Origin: JBLIRR01 sp049472395
GTDB lineage: Bacteria > SZUA-182 > DTGQ01 > JBLIRR01
Direction of reading: 5' to 3'
Assembly (NCBI GenBank): GCA_049472395.1
Contig: JBLIRR010000008.1
Span: forward strand, 1-64,000
Length of the DNA stretch: 64,000 bases
Shown: positions 51,039 through 61,300 of the stretch, piece after piece
Position numbering within the stretch: the stretch's first letter is position 1
Layout: each line of letters opens with the position of its first letter
Position numbers and translations under genes: made by a program
The notes under the pieces: generated by a model
The model's input: only the letters and a program-made list of their open reading frames with translations
Told to the model about the DNA's origin: nothing
Databases searched by the model: none

Positions 51039-53645
51039 ATGAAGAAAAAAATTCTATTAGTAATTTTCTTAACCATTTTATTTTCTGCACCACGTATTCA
51101 GGCAAAAGAAGAGACAGGTTTTGATTTTATCGATGTTTCACGCCTCGTACAATTGAAAAATGGAATGGAGGTATTAATGATACCTGATAAATCAGTTCCC
51201 TTGGTTGCCTCTATGGTTATTGTCAAGGTTGGTTCTGTCAGAGAAGATGATGAGATGAGCGGTTTTTCTTATCTTCTCTCGCATCTTTTGTTTGATGGTA
51301 CGGAGTCGAGAACCAAGGAAGCTTTGGATCTTGAGATAAAAGGGATGGGGGCCTATGTTGATACGATCACCACGCCGGATTTCACCGCGTATCTTATGGC
51401 AGCCCATAACGCCTATAGCAATAAAGTATTAAAGCTCCAATCAGATATTCTTTTTAATTCCAAAATACAGAAAGCCTCGGTAGATAGGGAACAGTGGAGT
51501 ATGAGAAGGAGGATATATGAAGAGAAATTGAATCCTGATTTTGCACTCGATACCTTCTTCCGCAGGCAGTTGCATGAAAGAACACCCTATGAGAGATCGA
51601 TATACGGGAACGGATTTAAACTGAGTGCAGAGGGTCTTGAAAGATTATTGGGATTTTACCGAAATTATTATGTCCCCAATAATATGTGCGCTATTATAAG
51701 AGGGAATTTTGAATTAGCTGAAATGAAAAGGCTTCTTGATTTCTATTTTGGCAGCCAGGTTCCTTCGAATGTTCCCCCTTCGCCCGAGATAGAGGCTTCA
51801 GCATGCGCGGCTTTTGAGAAGTCCATGTTTCATAAAATAACTGGCAATAACCGACGAAAAATCCTGCAAGTTGGCTATAAGGGGATTAATGTTAATTCTC
51901 ATGATATTACTGCATTAATAGTGCTTAAAGAGGCATTATCCGAGGGTGGTGGATTGTTGGAGGAATACTTTGAAAAGCAGAATATTCCAATATTCTCCGC
52001 TTATGCTGACCTTTCTTATAATCAATTTTATGGGACTTTTAAGGTAAGGGTTGATTTTCATCCCGACGCTGATGAAAACGAAATTTTGCCGGCTATCAAT
52101 GCCCTTATGTCAACTATCGCTCACAAGGGACTCGATGAAGAGCGATTGAGCAGGGTTAAAAAGCTTTTGATCAATAAAGAGAAACGCGAAGCAGAGAAGA
52201 TACACGAATTTTTGCTAAATAAGGGGTACGCAATGGTTGCGCTGGGTCTCCCTTATATATCCCAATATCCCATTTTAGTGAATAAAATAACCTCTGACGA
52301 AATAAGCATAACCGTGCAGAAATATCTGGATGGTAAAGCCTATTTTGCTTTGGCTTCTCTGCCTTATGAAACTACCAGAGAAGAGAGAAAAGCTCGCGTG
52401 AAAGATAGGGGGAGAGTATATAGACAGAGTAAAACCCTTCAAAATGGTTTGAGAATTATAGCTGACAAGAAACCTGATTCCGAGATATTTGCGGTTCATA
52501 TTCTTGCAGGTAACCAAGCAGCACGGGAACCGAAGGGTCTAGAAGGTATCTCCGAGTTTATGCACAGAATGCTCGTAAGGGGCACTAAAAAACAATCCAA
52601 GGCAAAAATACAAAATACATTGAGAGAACTTGGCGCAACCTTATCAGTTGCGAATGATAATGAGTATATTGGGAATGAATTTTTATCCAGAGATTATTCA
52701 AGTATCTGTTTTGAGACAAGTGTTGATATGGCTGAGAAAGGAGTAGATTTTCTTGAAGACCTACTTCGAAATCCTTCATTTTCAAAACAGGAGATCGCGG
52801 ACCTTAAAGAAGAGATGAAATACATAATCTCGGTTAAGGAGCAAGATCAAGCGTTGCGGGCAGAATCAGTCTTATTTCGTGAAATTATGGCTGATCAGGA
52901 TATGGGGAAAAGCCCTTTTGGCACTCTTGAAAGCATTCAACGGATAGATGAGGAGAAACTGGAGAGCTTTCATGAGACATACTTTGCGCCCGATAATTTA
53001 ATTATTTCTGTGGTAAGCGGACTTGAGCCCGCAGATGTTATTTCGATGTTTGAAAAGAAATTTATGAAGATGAAAGGAAATTCTCCTTCTATTGCTCTCA
53101 AACAAAGAGTAGTAAGCAATTCGGGGAAATGGGTGGAGAAAATGCTCGGTTATGAACAATCGTACCTCAACTATTGTATTCCCCTGCCAAAACTTGGACA
53201 AAAGGACAGATTAGTGATGACACTTGCTACTGCATTGCTGAGGGACAGGATAAGGAACACAAATACAGTGGCTTATGATCCTGATATCAATGTAAAATTT
53301 TCACCATCGGTTAATCTGTTTCAGATAACACTCAAAACGAGCCCCAAGAGAGTCAAAAAAGTAGTGTCTGAATTAAAAAGACAGATAAAACAATTACAAA
53401 CAGAGCCATTATTGGAAGAGAACCTTATTCGCTGTATCAATCAACTGACCGGAGAACTTGAAATAAAAACCCTGGCCAGTATCAATCAAGCCGCTTATTT
53501 AAGTCTGGCTCAATATATCGGGGATGAGCATTATTATGGCCAGGATTACCCGCAAAAATTACGGGCAATAACCCCAGATCAGGTGAAAGCGGGAATTAAC
53601 CATTACCTTAATACCAATGCCGATATAGTGGTTGTTATTAGATAA
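51039..53645 (+). CDS. Two-domain M16 (pitrilysin-like) protein lacking both zinc motifs
   Basis: 868 residues with a signal peptide (KKKILLVIFLTILFSAPRIQA) and two M16 halves. Active M16 enzymes have H-x-x-E-H. In the first half the aligned stretch is YLLSH (78-82, before LLFDGTESR), so the first His and Glu are lost. In the second half it is EFMHR (about 506-510, before MLVRGTKK), so all three ligands are changed. The rest of each half follows the family (VDRE..IYEEKLNPD; GLEGISEF; FDPDNLI-like SFHETYFAPDNLIISVVSG). It is therefore probably a non-catalytic periplasmic partner, as mitochondrial core proteins are, perhaps pairing with an active M16 elsewhere. Co-transcribed with sppA. Confidence 0.8.
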   Translation: MKKKILLVIFLTILFSAPRIQAKEETGFDFIDVSRLVQLKNGMEVLMIPDKSVPLVASMVIVKVGSVREDDEMSGFSYLLSHLLFDGTESRTKEALDLEIKGMGAYVDTITTPDFTAYLMAAHNAYSNKVLKLQSDILFNSKIQKASVDREQWSMRRRIYEEKLNPDFALDTFFRRQLHERTPYERSIYGNGFKLSAEGLERLLGFYRNYYVPNNMCAIIRGNFELAEMKRLLDFYFGSQVPSNVPPSPEIEASACAAFEKSMFHKITGNNRRKILQVGYKGINVNSHDITALIVLKEALSEGGGLLEEYFEKQNIPIFSAYADLSYNQFYGTFKVRVDFHPDADENEILPAINALMSTIAHKGLDEERLSRVKKLLINKEKREAEKIHEFLLNKGYAMVALGLPYISQYPILVNKITSDEISITVQKYLDGKAYFALASLPYETTREERKARVKDRGRVYRQSKTLQNGLRIIADKKPDSEIFAVHILAGNQAAREPKGLEGISEFMHRMLVRGTKKQSKAKIQNTLRELGATLSVANDNEYIGNEFLSRDYSSICFETSVDMAEKGVDFLEDLLRNPSFSKQEIADLKEEMKYIISVKEQDQALRAESVLFREIMADQDMGKSPFGTLESIQRIDEEKLESFHETYFAPDNLIISVVSGLEPADVISMFEKKFMKMKGNSPSIALKQRVVSNSGKWVEKMLGYEQSYLNYCIPLPKLGQKDRLVMTLATALLRDRIRNTNTVAYDPDINVKFSPSVNLFQITLKTSPKRVKKVVSELKRQIKQLQTEPLLEENLIRCINQLTGELEIKTLASINQAAYLSLAQYIGDEHYYGQDYPQKLRAITPDQVKAGINHYLNTNADIVVVIR

Positions 53646-53682
53646 TAAAAATAATGTATATACAACAATGAGGAAGGAAAAG

Positions 53683-53766
53683 TGCCGAAGAGGGGAGTCG
53701 AACCCCTACAGGAATTCACCTACTAGACCCTGAACCTAGCGCGTCTGCCAATTCCGCCACTTCGGC
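53683..53766 (-). tRNA. tRNA-Leu (anticodon CAG)
   Basis: 84 nt. Acceptor GCCGAAG pairs with CTTCGGC, discriminator A. The D arm contains GGCGGAATTGGCAGACGC, the anticodon stem CTAGG/TCTAG holds loop TTCAGGG (anticodon CAG), a long variable arm typical of leucine tRNA follows, and the T arm is AGGGGTTCGACTCCCCT. CCA is not encoded. Confidence 0.95.
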
Positions 53767-53782
53767 TCTCCCATTAGAATGT

Positions 53783-53811
53783 ACTTTAACATTCAGTGTG
53801 TATTTTGTCAA
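53783..53811 (-). promoter_or_regulatory. Promoter of tRNA-Leu
   Basis: On the minus strand TTGACA (53811-53806), a 17-bp spacer and TAAAGT (53788-53783) lie about 17 bp before the tRNA 5' end, a standard sigma-70 arrangement. Confidence 0.65.
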
Positions 53812-53838
53812 TAGGACACAAAAGTTAACTATAGAGTA

Positions 53839-54975
53839 ATGATACCGCAGCCTAACATGCAGACCATCGAAAAGAGCGAGCAATGGAATGATTGGCAGTG
53901 GCAATCGAGAAATAGAATTACTGATATCAAAAAGGTACCCATATATGGCGTTGCTTCAGAGAGGAAGAAAAGGATACTGGAACAAATATGCAGCCGATTT
54001 CACATGAGTATCACCCCTTATTATGCCTCGCTTATTAATTGGAGTGATCCTTTCGATCCTCTTTTATTACAAGCTGTTCCCTCAATAGAAGAGGCGATAC
54101 TACACAGAGAGTTTACCCAGCTTGATCCTTTACATGAAAATAAGCATTCTCCCACGAAGGGACTTATTCGAAGATATAAGGATCGCCTTCTCTTTCTTTT
54201 AACAAATCGCTGTGCTCTCTACTGCAGATATTGCACGAGGAAAAGGCGATGGTCAGAGGGTGAGACGCTGCTTGCCAATGCAGAGATTGACAACGCGCTT
54301 GAGTATATCAGGGAACAAAAAGAGATTAGAGAGGTCATTTTATCCGGGGGAGACCCGTTGATTACTCCCTTATCTTATCTTGAATATATTTTGAAAAGTC
54401 TGCGTGCCATTAAGCATATTGATATTATTCGTATCGGGACTCGCGCACCAGTGGTAATCCCCCAACGTATCAATCATGAATTGTTAAGGATCCTTGACCA
54501 TTATGGTCCTGTGTGGCTTACTACTCAATTTAATCACCCTAGGGAAATTACACCCGAGTCTTCATATGCCTGTGATTTAATTGTGCGCCACGGTATTCCG
54601 GTTAATAATCAAACAGTTCTTCTCAAAGGGATTAACGATGATCCGGATATTATCATGCGTTTAAATCAGACATTATTGAGGATTAAGGTCCGCCCATACT
54701 ACTTATTCCAGTGTGATTGTGTAGTAGGCGCAGAACATTTTATTACGAGTATCTTCAAAGGTATGGAGATTATGGAGTATTTACGAAAATATACATCCGG
54801 GCTTGCTATCCCGACCTACGCTCTTGACGTTCCCGGTAAGGGCGGAAAAGTACCACTTGTATCAAATCCCATTATATCCTGCCATGATAGTCATGTTGTA
54901 GTAAAGGATAATAACGGTCATTCATTTACTTATAAATGGCCCTATAAAAACTCATCTTCACAGGATACATTATGA
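53839..54975 (+). CDS. KamA-family radical SAM aminomutase
   Basis: 378 residues. The radical SAM cluster motif is C125-x3-C129-x2-C132 (NRCALYCRYCTRKRRW), followed by EVILSGGDPLITPLSYLEYIL, IIRIGTRAPVVIPQRI, and the PLP-lysine region DVPGKGGKVPL. The family contains lysine 2,3-aminomutase and EpmB, which makes beta-lysine for elongation factor P. The adjacent genes of a lysine fermentation or beta-lysine acetylation (AblB) route, or of EF-P, are absent, so the exact substrate is open. The last 4 bp overlap the next gene (ATGA). Confidence 0.85.
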   Translation: MIPQPNMQTIEKSEQWNDWQWQSRNRITDIKKVPIYGVASERKKRILEQICSRFHMSITPYYASLINWSDPFDPLLLQAVPSIEEAILHREFTQLDPLHENKHSPTKGLIRRYKDRLLFLLTNRCALYCRYCTRKRRWSEGETLLANAEIDNALEYIREQKEIREVILSGGDPLITPLSYLEYILKSLRAIKHIDIIRIGTRAPVVIPQRINHELLRILDHYGPVWLTTQFNHPREITPESSYACDLIVRHGIPVNNQTVLLKGINDDPDIIMRLNQTLLRIKVRPYYLFQCDCVVGAEHFITSIFKGMEIMEYLRKYTSGLAIPTYALDVPGKGGKVPLVSNPIISCHDSHVVVKDNNGHSFTYKWPYKNSSSQDTL

Positions 54976-57515
54976 AAAAGAGAAAAACAAGTGCTCGAAA
55001 TTACTCCAAAGAGGCTGTAGAGCATAAAACCAAAGAAATCGTGGCCAACAGATTGAATCCTGAAAGAATCGCATTTCTTCTGTTACTCTTTGTATTTATT
55101 TTTAGTATTGTCTTTTCAGGCGGTGGATTTTCCTATCATGTAAAGTCATTTAAGGCCTTTTGCGCTATGCTGGCTACCGGTGTTCTGCTCATCATTTTTT
55201 TGTTATATACACCGAAACTCACCACGTTAGTTATTCCAAAACCGGTTCTTTTTTTTATTCTTTATCTTGGTTCAATTCATCTTCCTCTTCTTTACAAAAG
55301 TCAAGCGTATGATACGCGCTACTATTTAGGCCTTTATGTTATTGGCATTCTTCTTTTTATTCTGATACCCACGGGATTTCATTTTTTATTTCCGGATTCA
55401 CTTGAGGACACGCAAAAATTTTCTTCTCTCTTTCTCGAATATTTTTCCTACCTGCTTCTCATTATTTCTTTATTTGGGATAGCGGAATATTTTCATCTAT
55501 TTTCATTTAATCCTACCGGAGAACTTGTTGAGGAAATAAAGGTTACCTTCGGGAATGCAAATTATTTGGGCAACTTCTTGATCATGTCTTTTCCTCTTGT
55601 CCTTTCCTTTGCTCTTATTACAAGAAATCGTTTAAAACAGGCTCTATCCATTGTGATCATATTTCTTATGCTCATAAGCGGAAAATTTACCGGATCGAGA
55701 AATACTCTTGGCATCAGTCTTCTTATTATACCTTTCTTTTTATATGGGTATTATCATTTCATAGTAAAAAATTGGATGGGATTAGGAGAGCTTCTGAAAT
55801 ATTATACCCGGAGATTTGTCATAGGGTTCAGTATTTGTGCTTTTTTCTGTTCATTTTTTTATCTATTCAATAAAAAAAATGTTTTGGGGTTTATCAAAAG
55901 AGCCTTAGTGAGTAGGTCTCCGGCGCTTATAACGGCATTGGGGATATGGATGCGCACACCGCTGGAATTTTTTTTCGGTCACGGCTCAGGGGCATTCTAT
56001 GCATTGGTATTTAGTCATTATCCATCGAATTTTAGACAGATGGGGGTAAATTTTCGAAGTTTTAAGCATGTGCATAGTGAATTGTTAGAGATGCTTGTGG
56101 AGGGAGGACTTGTTGCAGGGATACTATATGGCATTTTTATTTTTCTCATTGTGTTTACTCTTTATAGGGCTATGAAACAGAAAAGCTTCAGCAGAGAGAT
56201 AAGAATTTTTGCCTATGGATTATTCTGGGGCATTATAGGGCATATCCTTTTCGGCTCTCTTTCGCTGGGGCCACGAATGCCCTCTTCATTGTTCTTTTTT
56301 TATTTCCTTATCGCGTTATCGCTCATGTATTGCTCCTCTACGAAGATACACCTCTCATCAGGGGGGAAAATCTCAGGCAGGAAGATACTGTGGATAGTAA
56401 TGCTCCTTATTTTATTTTCGTGCCCCGGTATACAATTGACCCGTAATTTTTTAAGTGAACACTATCATTTTCAAACAGCCAAATACGATATATTCTCAAT
56501 TCTTCAGGAAGAGGCAAAGGTGAAGCGTGAGCTCAACAACACTCCGCACAATCAAAAATTAAACGCTATGCGTGATAAGATCACCTATTACAGAAAAGAT
56601 TATGAAAAAAATCTGGAGCGGACTTTTATATATAATTCTAATAATATTTATGCGCTTTATGCACTGTTAATCTATGAACATTATATTGGGGATAGTGAGA
56701 GGTTTTTAAAAACCTTTGAGCATATAAATTCGCTCATTCCGCATTATAGAAATACTGATTATATCTGCAGCCATTTTTATCTGGGCCGTGGTGATTTATC
56801 CGCTGCCTTGAAATATTTGGATATCTACCTGGAGCAAGATACTTTCTTTGAATCAGGTTTAGTTGAAAAGACTATTATTCTACTTCTTCAGAATAAAAAA
56901 AACGAAGCGGACCTTTGTCTCGCCGAGTTAATAGAAAACGATCTCGTGCTTAAGGGCACGAATTGGAATAAGACACATGAGTATAAATTTGGAGAGAATC
57001 CGGCAGGAAAATATCTTAAAATTACCGAAAAAAGTGCAACAGGGGAACAACGAAATTTTGCCCTGTATTACACGGATTTCTTTAAGGGGGTAACTCTGAG
57101 TCCCTTTAAGTTTAATGCTCATATCACCCATCTTAATAAGCAGTTGGGGCAATTTTATATACGACTGGGGATTCCAGAGTTGGCCTATGATAAATATTTT
57201 AAAAAAGTAAGTGAGCCGGAAATTAAAAAATTATTGATCGAGTATTATCTGCAACGTTATAAAACATTACAAGCAAAAATAAATGAAGAGGGTGAAAATG
57301 AGGATAATTTATCTTCCATGCGGAGTTTTTTAATCGAATATCAGCATGTTTTTCAACTCACTGATGAAAAAAATTTTTCTGCCGTGCGCAGCCTATTTCC
57401 TCAATTAGAGTCAATCTTATCCACCAAAAAGGGCTATTTCTTAAATTTATCCTCTGTTTTAAAAAAGTTGGGAGATTATAGATCTGCGTGGTATTACCAA
57501 AAAAAAGCATTTTAA
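54972..57515 (+). CDS. O-antigen ligase-type (Wzy_C) membrane protein with C-terminal TPR part
   Basis: 847 residues. Residues about 30-500 contain some 12 membrane helices and the Wzy_C region: FTGSRNTLGISLLIIPFF, then the long periplasmic loop FFGHGSGAFYALVFSHYPSNF and FKHVHSELLEMLVEGGLVAGILYG, with the conserved His-Ser/Glu pattern of O-antigen ligases and polymerases. The remaining 340 residues are soluble and helical with TPR-like pairs (HYIGDSERFLKTFEHINSLIPHY; FYLGRGDLSAALKYLDIYLEQD). It probably joins sugar polymers to lipid A or to surface proteins. The TPR tail resembles that of PglL/oligosaccharyl-ligase-like relatives; glycosylation of the large surface protein downstream is a possible role, as inference. 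Confidence 0.8.
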   Translation: MKKRKTSARNYSKEAVEHKTKEIVANRLNPERIAFLLLLFVFIFSIVFSGGGFSYHVKSFKAFCAMLATGVLLIIFLLYTPKLTTLVIPKPVLFFILYLGSIHLPLLYKSQAYDTRYYLGLYVIGILLFILIPTGFHFLFPDSLEDTQKFSSLFLEYFSYLLLIISLFGIAEYFHLFSFNPTGELVEEIKVTFGNANYLGNFLIMSFPLVLSFALITRNRLKQALSIVIIFLMLISGKFTGSRNTLGISLLIIPFFLYGYYHFIVKNWMGLGELLKYYTRRFVIGFSICAFFCSFFYLFNKKNVLGFIKRALVSRSPALITALGIWMRTPLEFFFGHGSGAFYALVFSHYPSNFRQMGVNFRSFKHVHSELLEMLVEGGLVAGILYGIFIFLIVFTLYRAMKQKSFSREIRIFAYGLFWGIIGHILFGSLSLGPRMPSSLFFFYFLIALSLMYCSSTKIHLSSGGKISGRKILWIVMLLILFSCPGIQLTRNFLSEHYHFQTAKYDIFSILQEEAKVKRELNNTPHNQKLNAMRDKITYYRKDYEKNLERTFIYNSNNIYALYALLIYEHYIGDSERFLKTFEHINSLIPHYRNTDYICSHFYLGRGDLSAALKYLDIYLEQDTFFESGLVEKTIILLLQNKKNEADLCLAELIENDLVLKGTNWNKTHEYKFGENPAGKYLKITEKSATGEQRNFALYYTDFFKGVTLSPFKFNAHITHLNKQLGQFYIRLGIPELAYDKYFKKVSEPEIKKLLIEYYLQRYKTLQAKINEEGENEDNLSSMRSFLIEYQHVFQLTDEKNFSAVRSLFPQLESILSTKKGYFLNLSSVLKKLGDYRSAWYYQKKAF

Positions 57516-58383
57516 AACGGAAAAAACAAAAAAAATATTTTTATTGAATCATAAATAGTAATATATCTCACCTTAAATCCGTCATATTATTTTAATGCTA
57601 GGAACTAACTCTATAAATATGTATTGCCTTAATTTTATTTTTGTAGTAAAATATAAATAAATAAAATTTAATAGATTGTACTGAAATGAGAGAGAAAAAT
57701 GTGAATTATTTTACATAGGAGATGTAACTGTTTGTTATTTAGTTTCTAGTGGCACGAAAATAAAGAAAAAAAATATGAAAAAAAATGCAGGTAAAAAGGT
57801 GAAAGCGCAGTGAAAAGAGAGGGGGGAATTTTTTATTGAGGGGAAGAGTGCATTAGAAAGTTTATTATAAGTAATGCATGCTTTCTCGAAGGGGTAATAT
57901 ATAAAAAAATAATGGCAAGTAAATTGCAGGATATATTCGTGAAGTGGTAAATTATATTTTAAGTGGAGAAAAGAAAATATTTATAGCATAAGCAAATTGG
58001 AAGAGGTTCGTCTTAATAGTAAGTTTAGCTGTAAAAGAAAGTACCATATTTGACGGAATAATGATACATATTATATTGAATTTAGGGAATTTAGACTTAT
58101 AAATCGTAAAAAGAGGAAAAAGGGGGTTGGTATAATATTATTAATAAATGAGTGAGAAGTATTAAGCAAAATTAATATTTTCTGGGTTTAGCAATTTTTA
58201 TTAAATTGAGAGCAATAATAAAAGGAGGTGGTAAAAAAGACCATAAATATGGTAAGAAATCGTATTTATTTCTAATATATTGGGTAAGGAGGTGATGGAT
58301 GGTTATATTATGATCAGAAATAACTAATAATGTAATTTTTATTTCTTTTATTGTGATAATGTTTTTAGGTTAGGAGTTGGTTT
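57516..58383. promoter_or_regulatory. Long AT-rich leader region of the large surface-protein gene
   Basis: 868 bp without a gene. Extended ribosome-site strings AAAGGAGGTGG (about 58221) and AAGGAGGTGATGG (about 58288) occur about 160 and 95 bp before the true start, and each is followed by only a tiny frame (8, 4 or 10 codons). The true start at 58384 has TAGGAGTTGGTTT before it. Long untranslated leaders are typical of S-layer genes and help mRNA stability. Confidence 0.45.
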
Positions 58384-61300
58384 ATGAAACTAAAAAGCTT
58401 GTTGATTATATTTTTGATTGTAGGATGTTTTATGGCTGTTACAGCCGTGAGACCAGCAGCGGCGGCAGATTTTACTGCCGAGGTCTCAATTTCTAGTGAG
58501 TTTAATGAAAGCACTAAGACCATGCGCAGCACTACAGATGGAACCGCACCACCGCTGAAAGCTGATGACGATATTTATTACGAAGGCAAGGCAGCTGTAT
58601 CCAAAGTTAATAAGAAGCTGCACATTAATGTAAGTGGCTATGGAAGGAGAATGCAGTATGGGGATGTCCTTGTAGATTTCTATGAGGGTACAGGATTACC
58701 TGATGAAGATTTAGTGCTTCATATTCAATATACTGTGTCTCTTTCTAATGCTTCCCGGACCGGATGCGATGTTGTCCTCCCGCAAATCGTTGACCAAGAA
58801 GATTGGTTAGACTGGATTAAAGTAACTGTGAGAAATGGCGATGGTGAAGATCCAGTATATACCTGGTTGAAATACGTACCTAAGACTGCTCCGAGTACTG
58901 TCACATTCACTCCTGATCCTACCGGTTTGTGGAATGATAAGGACTTAGTATTTCATAATTCCTTATATTTGACTGCACAGGATGCAAATGGGGTATATTT
59001 ATGGCTTGTAGACAGTGATGGGGAAATGATTGCGCAAAGCCCGCAACTGAGCGATGAAGCTACACTCTTAGTAGATATTGAAGAGAGTATGGACCCGAAT
59101 TTCTCTATTCGGTATACAGATGCCGGTAGTTTTGGGGATACGAATGCTCCTGATTGGGACGGCAGGTTTAATGCTCTCGAAGTGAAACATGCAGAATATT
59201 TATCTGCGATCACGGGAGAGCTGAATGCGTTGACCAATTATGATGAAGCAACAGGTGAGTATACCATCTTGGTGCCTTATTATGAAGACATTGGGACAAT
59301 AGGTGAGATGGAAACTTATCTGGCGGGCGCAGAAGTTTACTATGATGGCAATCAAGTTGATGTAGATGGTGCCGATGCGGACGGTGATAAGCCTGCGTAT
59401 GATCCTGAGGATGAAAATACCTGGATAACAGTTACATTAAACGCGGCTGATATGCCCAATGCTGGGAAAAAAGCAGAGAAGTGGACAAACAGTAATTCTA
59501 AATTAGTGATTCTCTTTGATGATACGGTGAATGTTCATGTGGCTGGTGCTGATGATGGAGTTGGCCCAAGATTGCTGAGCGCGTATGTAAAATATAGTAA
59601 GAGAAGCGAATTAACCTTAAAGTTTTCCGAAGACCTTGATGATGATGCAATTAGCACTGCCGATACAAAGCCGGATATCTATATAAGCAATGTAGGTGTG
59701 TACATAAGATCGGTGGCCGTAAATCCTGATGATGCAAGTGAGCTTGTGTTGACAATGAACAAGGATGTTCCAGAGGCAACCTTAGTAAATATTGCAGGCA
59801 CAGCTGGCACACCTGCAGAAAGCATAATGGATCTTAATGGCAATCCAGCCTATGCACTCACCGGCAATGTACAGGTGGCAGTAGAGCGAATCATTGAAGA
59901 TGTAAACGTGATCGGTGTGAGCAGAGCTGCTTCAACAACAACTATAGAAATAGTATTTGATAAAGATATGGACGGAGATGATGTAAAAGATCCCAATTCT
60001 TACTTGATAGAATTGGTACCTGGTCTTGAGGAGGATAAGGATGTTGACGGTGCGGCAGCAATAGTAAGTCCGGTGGTGTATACTGTCGGAACAAAAACAG
60101 CGACAATTACCTTGGATGGTGTGATTGAAAGTACCGCAGCAGCCGATCTTCCCACAGTGTCTATTGTGAAGGATATATATGGCGGCACTCCAGAGGCTCC
60201 GCTGCGAGATTCTGATAAAGCTGCCCGTGTGCCAGAGGATAAAGTTGGTCCTTATCTTAAGAGTGCGGCCTTTAGCTATAATGCGGAAAATGGTGACTCC
60301 AGAGAAGATTGCATAGAGCAAGAAAAGGTGACCTTAACACTCGCCTTTAGTGAAAAAGTAGAAGTCCCGAGATTAATGGATGATGATACCTTTGGTGCGG
60401 TCGGATGGAATAAAGCATGCTTGGATGACAGAACCAATTCTGCGGGTGTTCAGGTTGAGTATGGTGTGTGGGAAGTGGTGTTAACCCTTGATAAGGATGA
60501 AGCAACGGGTGTTAATTTACCCTACGGCATGACTGCTGCGTTTTCTGAAGATCCCAATATATATATACTGAGTGGAGCTGAGGATGATATTGAGGATGAT
60601 GAGGGCAATGAAGCCTCTGATGCTCAATATCAAGTGCATATTACCGATGCGACCGACTTGTGGGTTGTAGAAGCGAAGACTATAGATGCACATACTACTG
60701 GTGATGCAAAAGGTGTGGTAGATCAAATTGAGGTGACCTTCGGGAAAAATATAAATATTAATCCAAATAAATTCGACCATGTTGATAAAGTAGTGAGTAT
60801 TAATGGAGATCCGAATATTGTTGAAGACGTGACCGAATCATCTGCCTATCAAATACTCATAGAGCTGTATGAAGAGATTGATGGAGTGTATAGAAAAGTA
60901 GATACTGCATGGACTCCTGAAGTTTCTTTTGATCTTGATGAAGACGAGGGAATTATCATAGAGGATTCGACAGATGGCGAGAGACATATTGTAGCTGCTT
61001 TTGATATTACATCGACGGATGGCGTTGCTCCAATTCTTACAAATATTGTTGATAGTGATGAGATTTATGCATATACGAAGACGAAACCGGAACCAGGCTC
61101 AGGCGATCCTTTTACCTATATGGTAAGACTTGAATTCTCAGAGGCGATGGACCCGAATATCTGGAAAGAGCCCGACTATGCAGAATACTATTTTGATGAT
61201 GTGACAGATCCAGATCCTAATGTGACAGTGGTGACCTTCCTCACACCTGATTCTGATCCTCCGGGAACCTCTAATATGATGTGTGGCGGGAAAAAGATTG

